Source: Bactericera cockerelli (Eukaryota > Arthropoda > Insecta > Hemiptera > Triozidae). From it: a stretch of DNA of 64,000 nucleotides. The stretch is taken from positions 41,078,556 to 41,142,555 of the forward strand of contig CM044955.1 in assembly GCA_024516035.1 (NCBI GenBank), in the 5' to 3' direction. Shown in pieces: positions 60,701 through 64,000 of this stretch (position 1 is its first letter; the number at the start of each line of letters is the position of its first letter). The position numbers and the translations under genes were made by a program. The notes under the pieces were generated by a model. That model saw only the letters and a program-made list of their open reading frames with translations. It made no database searches and was not told where the DNA came from.

Positions 60701-60912
60701 GCCAAAGAGAAGCAGGTATGAGGAAAATGTAAAATTCATTCATTTTCTCATTTTATTTCTTCTACTGTTACTTTCCTTGCCCTTTACTGGCAGCAGGAGT
60801 GAAGAAGTAAGGTGAGAACTAGCGGCGGACTCACTTGGGTTTAATGTAAACGCACATTCAAACTAGGACTTGATTCTATGGATTGAAACATTAAAACCAG
60901 ACTTACCCCCAT
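35283..60912 (-). CDS. Cationic amino acid transporter (SLC7 CAT / slimfast-like), 12 exons, 636 aa
   Basis: A plasma-membrane transporter for arginine, lysine and ornithine. Coding exons (minus strand, high to low): 60912-60907, 51199-50968, 47123-46995, 46463-46308, 42532-42428, 40285-40005, 39491-39394, 38474-38335, 37430-37328, 36909-36698, 36089-35814, 35455-35283. Every junction is GT/AG, phases all match, and the sum is 1911 nt. Residues about 3-80 hold the first helices with [11 protein letters not shown], the APC-superfamily substrate-binding helix; then [20 protein letters not shown] and IGWNLILEY; exon 6 has [20 protein letters not shown]; exon 8 has [19 protein letters not shown]. 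Exons 11-12 carry the CAT C-terminal domain ([20 protein letters not shown]) and a cytoplasmic tail ending ASE. About 14 membrane segments and normal family length. Exon 2 is strikingly GC-rich. Introns are loaded with repeats; intron 1 is 9.7 kb. Confidence 0.95.
36295..36490 (-). mobile_element. 3' end of an RTE-type LINE
   Basis: The minus strand reads GGTGGAAGAGATTGCCACAG and AATAACCCCGCCC, then T-rich sequence with AATAAAGC, and ends in ATA/ATT-rich tail. GGAAGAGA...CCGCCC is a common 3'-UTR signature of insect RTE-like LINEs. Similar fragments occur at 41415-41500 and 55195-55475. It lies in an intron of the transporter. Confidence 0.55.
37540..37665 (+). mobile_element. Family D SINE fragment
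   Basis: TTGGTTGAGCACCCATTTCC, AGTGATGCTGGCCAGTCCC and CCAGGCTGGGTGAGGTTAG match the middle of the 5S-headed SINE. Both ends are eroded. Confidence 0.6.
38510..38554. repeat. Near-perfect palindrome, 22-bp arms
   Basis: Arms at 38510-38531 and 38533-38554 are exact reverse complements with one spacer base. The arms contain ATATGCGTGTTTATACATAA. It lies 36 bases from a transporter exon, in the intron between exons 7 and 8. Confidence 0.9.
38560..38640 (+). repeat. tRNA-like SINE head fragment
   Basis: ATGGTAAAATGGTCTCTTGA and GGTTTGAATCCCGGCTGGGA resemble A- and B-box regions. No intact tRNA fold is visible. Confidence 0.35.
39025..39086. repeat. Perfect 62-bp palindrome
   Basis: The two 31-base halves (39025-39055 and 39056-39086) are exact reverse complements, centred on GACGTC and containing GGGGCTGACGTCCTTCCAGA. 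There is no spacer. A Helitron-like module begins at its right edge. Confidence 0.95.
39088..39327 (+). mobile_element. Solo Helitron-like non-autonomous element (240 bp)
   Basis: Same module as 2444-2672. The 3' end has the hairpin GCGGGC-GACA-GCCCGC running into CTAG followed by T, matching the Helitron rule of a 3' hairpin and a CTRR end inserted before T. The 5' end reads TAATATATAAATGTCAAAG. There is no coding capacity. It lies in a transporter intron, 67 bp from exon 7. Confidence 0.8.
40353..41410. mobile_element. Foldback/MITE-like element 1, inverted arms of about 430 bp
   Basis: Left arm about 40353-40785 and right arm about 40985-41410 are nearly exact reverse complements, starting CAGGGTGATTCAGAAAAGTA. 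TATA flanks both ends (40349-40352 and 41411-41414). The loop is about 200 bp. It has no transposase. The high similarity of the arms suggests recent origin. It lies in the transporter intron between exons 5 and 6. Confidence 0.9.
41415..41500 (-). mobile_element. RTE-type LINE 3' fragment
   Basis: The minus strand has GGAAGAGAATGCCGTTGGCA and TTAGCACCGCCCTTGATCAA before an A/T-rich tail, as in the other two copies. Confidence 0.5.
41625..41830 (+). mobile_element. 5S-headed SINE (family D), diverged
   Basis: GCGTCGATGGCATTGATGAC, CACGTTGAATACGCCAG, TAAGTTAAGCAACGTCCAGC and the tail CCCAGGCTGAGTGAGGTTAA identify the family. The 3' end is truncated. Confidence 0.8.
41983..42055 (+). tRNA. tRNA-Val (anticodon CAC)
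   Basis: A complete cloverleaf of 73 nt. The acceptor stem GTTTCCG pairs with CGGAAAC, and A is the discriminator. The D arm is TAGTGTAGTGGTTATCA. The anticodon stem TGTGC/GCACA encloses loop TTCACAC with anticodon CAC. The T arm is CCCCGGTTCGATCCCGGGC. No intron. A run of seven T at about 42059-42065 is a Pol III terminator. It is encoded opposite to the transporter, in its intron between exons 5 and 6, and unlike the SINE heads keeps all stems perfect, so it is probably functional. Confidence 0.96.
42059..42065 (+). terminator. Pol III terminator of tRNA-Val
   Basis: T7 run directly downstream of the tRNA. Confidence 0.8.
43960..44570. mobile_element. Small element with 8-bp duplication nested in the hAT
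   Basis: GTTCCAAG at 43952-43959 and 44571-44578 flanks a 611-bp segment. Inverted ends contain TGAGTTCGGTGCG. The motif TATGARTTCGGTGC recurs three or more times on the left and inverted on the right. The middle is a 45-bp tandem array. The 8-bp duplication suggests hAT or a related superfamily; the terminal sequence is not one I recognise. Confidence 0.75.
44140..44345. repeat. 45-bp tandem repeat, about four units
   Basis: Unit contains AGGCATGGCCTTCATTGTAT and TTTTACCTAACCCTACTAT; units are nearly identical. Confidence 0.9.
47282..47515 (+). mobile_element. tRNA-headed SINE (family B) with a duplicated-inverted head
   Basis: The usual head TAATCCAGGTAGCG is followed by its own reverse complement: arms 47316-47336 and 47341-47361 (21 bp) match perfectly around TAGG. 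The body (GTTTGTGACCACATAAT; CTCTGAGGGTTAGGCGGTAG; CTGGTGGTTACCTTCCA) is otherwise normal. Confidence 0.88.
48493..49125 (-). repeat. Dispersed repeat family F, copy 2
   Basis: Reverse complement of 33400-34150 without the SINE. It contains a long poly-A run at about 48753-48783 and TCTCGAGATATC-type sequence near 48960. The open frames here are low-complexity and not genes. Confidence 0.7.
50140..50285 (+). mobile_element. tRNA-headed SINE (family A)
   Basis: TTGATCGATACGGCGGCGGA, CTGGAGGTCGGTGTTCGAAT and a tail with GTTTGAGTAGTGTGACATCA identify it. Confidence 0.8.
50575..50715 (+). mobile_element. Family C SINE, 3' part
   Basis: CATTTCGGATTTTGACCACA, CTTACTGCTGGGAATAATGG and ATCGGGCAGTATAAATAAAG match the body of family C; the tRNA head is missing. 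Confidence 0.75.
51555..51670 (+). mobile_element. Family A SINE, heavily diverged
   Basis: GAAACCTGGAGGTCTGTGGT and GTAAGGTGGGTTCAATAATA are recognisable remnants; boundaries are lost. Confidence 0.5.
51801..51865 (+). mobile_element. Family B SINE, head only
   Basis: TAGTCAAGTAGTTAAAGCGC and GATAATCCAGGTAGCGTAGG match the head; the body is missing. Confidence 0.75.
51870..52796. other. Transporter intron 1, unannotated part
   Basis: No supported exon or repeat; the small open frame 52085-52309 has no recognisable motif. Confidence 0.5.
52880..53185. repeat. About 70-bp tandem repeat inside the hAT-like element
   Basis: Four units share AATCCCGTAAAAAAA, GATCTCAATGAGTTAGGGG and CCAAAATAATTCCCAATTCT, with variable A-run length. 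Confidence 0.88.
53215..53788 (+). mobile_element. Helitron-like non-autonomous element nested in the hAT-like element
   Basis: The 3' end shows hairpin GCGGGT-GCA-ACCCGC running into CTAG (53785-53788) before T. The 5' part begins near CTGTCAAATCCACACAG. Two internal blocks repeat CGAAATTCTGATGAGCC and TTTTTGTCGTGACG-like words. A TG microsatellite at about 53719-53754 precedes the hairpin. The 5' limit is approximate. Confidence 0.65.
54304..56125. mobile_element. Foldback element 2, inverted arms of about 395 bp (1.8 kb)
   Basis: Arms 54304-54698 and 55733-56125 are close reverse complements, beginning CAGGGTGTCCCGTATACAGA. TATA flanks both ends (54300-54303 and 56126-56129). The first seven bases of the arms equal those of foldback element 1 although the rest differs. 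The centre holds an RTE-like tail (55195-55475) and no transposase. Related fragments open this window at 1-235 and 2145-2270. Confidence 0.9.
55195..55475 (-). mobile_element. RTE-type LINE 3' end within foldback element 2
   Basis: The minus strand has GGTGGAAGAGAAAGCCACAA and TTTAAACCTCGCCCTTGG, with AATAAA-rich 3' sequence and an ATAAT tail. It resembles the 36295-36490 copy. Confidence 0.55.
56130..58980. other. Transporter intron 1, unannotated part
   Basis: An open frame of 131 codons at 56877-57272 (plus) and its antisense lack recognisable motifs and splice context. Otherwise AT-rich with no supported feature. Confidence 0.45.
58985..59225 (+). mobile_element. Family B SINE, diverged head
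   Basis: The body (TATGACCAAATAATAATAAT; TCTGAGGTTTAAGTGGCAGA; CATAGTGGTTACCTTCAACA) is clear. The head has lost its normal order, with GCGCTAGAGTTGT and AATCTAGCGCG forming an inverted pair. Confidence 0.75.
59272..59475 (+). mobile_element. tRNA-headed SINE with the 5S-SINE tail (family E), copy 2
   Basis: CGGAGCAGACTTTTCACAAA, CCCAGGCTGGGTGAGGTTCA, GCGAATGGAGGGTGAAACCC and AATCAGGACGTTAAATAAAA match the copy at 33568-33772; the tRNA-like start is eroded. Confidence 0.85.
59480..60900. other. Transporter intron 1, 5' part
   Basis: A weak tRNA-like fragment lies at about 60440-60495 (GGGTTCGAATCCCGAC) and a diverged family B remnant near 59620-59720. Nothing else is supported. Confidence 0.45.
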
Positions 60913-61030
60913 GGTTCTCTGTGTTAATACTGAATGGGTTGTGGCTCTGGTCCCAGCTCCTGATGATCTGAATCTGCCCTGGGCTGATTCTGCAGACGCC
61001 AATTATTGTCCTGATCACATCTCACCGCAA
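60907..61030 (-). other. Probable first exon (5' UTR and start) of the transporter
   Basis: On the minus strand a leader of about 100 bases ends with ACCATGGGG/GTAAGT, a good initiation context followed at once by a donor in phase 0. Joined to the exon at 51199 this gives [11 protein letters not shown], the kind of short basic N-terminus usual in CAT proteins. The local GC content is higher than its surroundings. Another first exon inside the 9.7-kb intron cannot be excluded, and the upstream limit is approximate. Confidence 0.6.
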
Positions 61031-61278
61031 CGTTCAACCAAGATTTACATGATTAAATTGAAACTTTGAAAGGTTATAAAGACTTAATTATAGTTGTTAG
61101 ATGGTCCTACTTTTTCTTGATTAGAGTGATTTGATACGTTTATGATTTTGTGGGGTAACTAAATGTTCAAGTCTTTATTAAGGGTGACTTTTTATGTTAA
61201 TATTTATTAAAACTGTTAGTTATGTAAACTTTAACTGACTATTAAATCACACACCGCTAGATTTTTAGGTATACGAAC

Positions 61279-61284
61279 TTTATT
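61279..61284 (-). terminator. Polyadenylation signal of the upstream minus-strand gene
   Basis: TTTATT on the plus strand (AATAAA on the minus), 165 bases past the stop at 61449-61451. Confidence 0.5.
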
Positions 61285-61448
61285 TATAAAAAACGTCTAG
61301 TTGTAAGATCATCAAAAATCACTTGTAGATAATTATTGTTCAAAGACGTTATACATTAGAGATCATAACCTTTTAATTTTAAAAAGCATATCGTATACAA
61401 AAATGAAGTTATAAATGGCGTAAATGACCGAACAACCGTCACTGTGTC

Positions 61449-61637
61449 TCAATAACCGTCTTGGTTGATTTTATTGAAGAAGAATTTGAAGCCCCAAAGG
61501 TTGTGGATGTTGAGACAGTTCTGAATGGGCCCTAGCATACTTTCTAGGATGTGCTTCATCTCGATGAGCTGAATAGACTTCTGATTCATCTTGAGAGCCA
61601 GGCGAGAGTAAAGGTCAACTAGCATCAAGTGGTGGAA
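61449..61637 (-). CDS. Terminal coding exon of an unrecognised gene
   Basis: A strong acceptor (AACTTTCAG) ends at 61638 on the minus strand and opens a 62-codon frame in phase 0 that ends with TGA at 61449-61451. The peptide is non-repetitive and looks like a conserved protein end: FHHLMLVDLYSRLALKMNQK at the start, then IEMKHILESMLGP, and a C-terminus rich in Phe (LWGFKFFFNKI). I do not recognise the family; the composition suggests amphipathic helices of a soluble protein. The rest of the gene must lie to the right, probably beyond base 64000, because no phase-compatible exon was found in between. It runs in the same direction as the transporter, whose first exon starts only about 400 bp further on. 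Confidence 0.65.
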   Translation of the reverse strand, partial: FHHLMLVDLYSRLALKMNQKSIQLIEMKHILESMLGPIQNCLNIHNLWGFKFFFNKINQDGY

Positions 61638-61639
61638 CT

Positions 61640-64000
61640 GAAAGTTTAACAAGTTATATCTCTAGATTATTTGACTGTGTAGAGTTCCTAGCTGAAATCC
61701 GACACTTTGACACTGCTGAGTTTTTATCCCGTTGCGTCCTATTTGGGATTTTCAACATCCTTCCTTAGTACGCACCTATATAAATACCAAAAGGAAACTC
61801 TTTACTAAATTCGGATTAATTTGGTTCATCAGTTTCGGAGTACTGTTGATTATGAATGTATTAATCTAAATATTTTTTTTTATTATATACAAATAAAATA
61901 CCCATATATTAAGAAGATATTTTTCGTACACTTTCTTGATTTACGAGTGGTCTTAAATGATTTATATTTTTAAAATACTACTTATTTCGTACCTACGTCC
62001 GTATTTTAGAAATACCTATTTGTGTTTGAAAAAAAAAAAAAAAAATATAAACAATTCTGTGCGGCTTCCGTTTCAGTGAGAAGTAGCCTCGGCTTAAAAT
62101 ATCAAACCCAATTAATGTAAACAGAGGAAAAGAAAAACGGACTATTTAAGACTGAAAATCTTATGCACATTTAGTACATGAGCAGTGACCACAGCTAAAA
62201 GAGGCAAAAAGCTCAAGTTCAGTCTTTAGATAGATGAGCTAATTTTGTTCAAGATTCACTTTCTCTCATAGAGTGGTTTTTTGACAGAGAGGTACGAATT
62301 TACTGCGAAATACTGGCATTGGAAATTCACTAATGAAGTTTAATCTGACCTCAGAAGCTTAACCGTTAAAAATTGTTCAGGCAACGGACTCGTAACTGCG
62401 TGTTGAGTGGTTCGAGTCTCAAGTATAGAGAATTTTTAATACGACAGGTTTGTGTAACACTATCATACACTCTTATAATTAACACAAATATGGTAGTAAA
62501 AAAAGAGATCAATAATAAACTCACAGGCAGAAGAGCAGTTTAATATACAAGGTCTTTCAGTAATAATAAGTAGACTACTTAGAAACCAAATTCACTACAG
62601 AACAAACCTCAAATTCAAAAAGTTATTATATAATTTTTCACTGACTAGTGCAAGTTTGAGTGATTGTTCACCAGATGAACCAAACATTGAAATGAGCGAT
62701 AGAACATGAGTGAATTTCGCACTTGTTAATAAAGCGCCAATCCGCCTGCGAAGATAAGAATTGAGATAGAGGGTGTTGGGGAGAGGATACTCAAAGATAG
62801 CACAGGCATAATTATCTCTGAGTGCCAATCTTGTGTATTTTTGTGAACATGAACAAGATAATCACGAGAAAACAATTGGGTATCTCGAGATTAAAGCGGA
62901 TTTCTGCAAGCCTATAGTGTTTTAAAAATTGACATTATGAAGCCTCTGCACCTGTACATACAAGGGTCATTGACTTAGGTTAAAAAACACCAAGAAAATC
63001 CAAGTATTATGCAAGTATTAATTGCCTAGAACTTGATTTACAACCTGGAAACACCCACAGAAATTACTCAAGTTTAAAATATTGAAAATTTTAATGGAAA
63101 ATTAAGTTTAATGGTACGCGGCTATAGGTAATAATTTCTTAGAGGCACCCTGAAGAACTTCAATATTGAATAATCTTCACTCACGATCAGATCAGCACAA
63201 GGCTAGGCCACTTATATGGATAATCACACTTATTGAACCTGGCCAGGGTAATACCCGTCCCAATTACACGATAGCATAATAATAATTATTCTCGTATGTG
63301 TGTCATTGCATTTTAAACGTCAGACGATAACAGACCAAGTATTTCCAGTTTAAAGTAGAAACAATATTATCATTGGACAAATAATGTGTTTTATTTAACA
63401 TTGATGTAGTTTTCAAGGAGTATAGACTATAGGTACCTCACAGCATTTCGAGTTAACACGATAACAGATTAATTTTTTTAACAGATAATTAATAGCATGT
63501 GTGATCACTTGATCGTCGAGGATGACAGAATTTAGACTATCAATTTTAGAGCACTCAGAATATAGAACGCTCCAATATGCCACCTATTCAATAGACTGTT
63601 TTATTAGTGATTAGTGGTGTTTGAATAGAAATGTTCGGTAGATGAGTGACTATTATTTTTTTTAAATACTCCTACCTATATTAATGTAGTTCTTGCTAGG
63701 GTATAATTATATTAATCGAGATGTAGGTATTGACATCAAGTCAGAATTTATTGAAAGAGCAATTTTGTAGGTTATTTTCTAATATACACAAGTAATTATA
63801 AGGAGAATAAGAGCATGGGAAAACGTCCCACTTATAATATCATCCATTTTATTATGACGTTACCTTCGAGTGATTTTACAGTTTCCACAACTTATTTCAA
63901 CATTCCTCTACAAGGATTTACCTTCATTTGAACGTCAAATTGATATTAGGTTTTGAGTTTTAAATATTAGGCACCTATTAGTTATAAAACTTTTTATTGA
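61640..64000. other. Intron or intergenic stretch to the window end
   Basis: Apart from one SINE at 62343-62500, no feature is supported. The open frame at 62595-62828 (minus) has an internal acceptor-like sequence but its possible donor is out of phase with the exon at 61637. Confidence 0.5.
62343..62500 (+). mobile_element. tRNA-headed SINE (family A), diverged
   Basis: CTGACCTCAGAAGCTTAACC, GCAACGGACTCGTAACTG and GAGTGGTTCGAGTCTCAAG form the head; the tail with AATTAACACAAATATGGTAG is typical. Confidence 0.75.

Noticed and set aside
62595..62828. Open frame on the minus strand as the exon before 61637
   Set aside because: Its plausible donor is phase 2 while the 61637 acceptor is phase 0, and the peptide has no recognisable motif.

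Overview
This is a eukaryotic, almost certainly insect, chromosome window. It is AT-rich and gene-poor, with long introns bounded by GT/AG and dense transposon debris. The general look (RTE-type tails, piggyBac, mariner, several SINE families, a GYN-rich secreted protein) would fit a hemipteran, but that placement is inference. There are no bacterial genes, operons or CRISPR arrays.

Host genes. (1) Plus strand, 21060-31801: a five-exon gene for a small secreted Gly/Tyr/Asn-rich protein. It has a signal peptide, all exon phases agree once one missing base in exon 3 is allowed for, and there are credible alternative 3' ends. (2) Minus strand, 60912 to 35283: a twelve-exon cationic amino acid transporter (SLC7 CAT family). 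I joined it exon by exon; all splice phases agree and the coding length is 1911 nt (636 aa plus stop). (3) Plus strand, 41983-42055: a tRNA-Val(CAC) inside a transporter intron on the opposite strand. (4) Minus strand, 61637-61449: the last coding exon of an unrecognised gene that lies upstream of the transporter in the same orientation.

Transposon landscape. 0-7 kb: LINE fragment, dead mariner, and a 190-bp satellite of about 20 units framed by inverted Helitron-like ends. 9.7-13.3 kb: an apparently intact piggyBac element with unusual flanks and palindromic subterminal sites. About 20.2 kb: a hammerhead ribozyme in a 144-bp tandem unit. 32-35 kb: a dense SINE cluster and a TTAA-flanked MITE. 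40-46 kb: a foldback element, and an 8-bp-TSD hAT element inserted in a 5S-derived SINE and itself carrying another 8-bp-TSD element. 52.8-56.1 kb: a hAT-like element with a Helitron-like end inside it, then a second long foldback element. SINEs with 5S-rRNA or tRNA heads share one 3' module, which suggests modular exchange. Most of these insertions lie in the transporter introns or between the genes.
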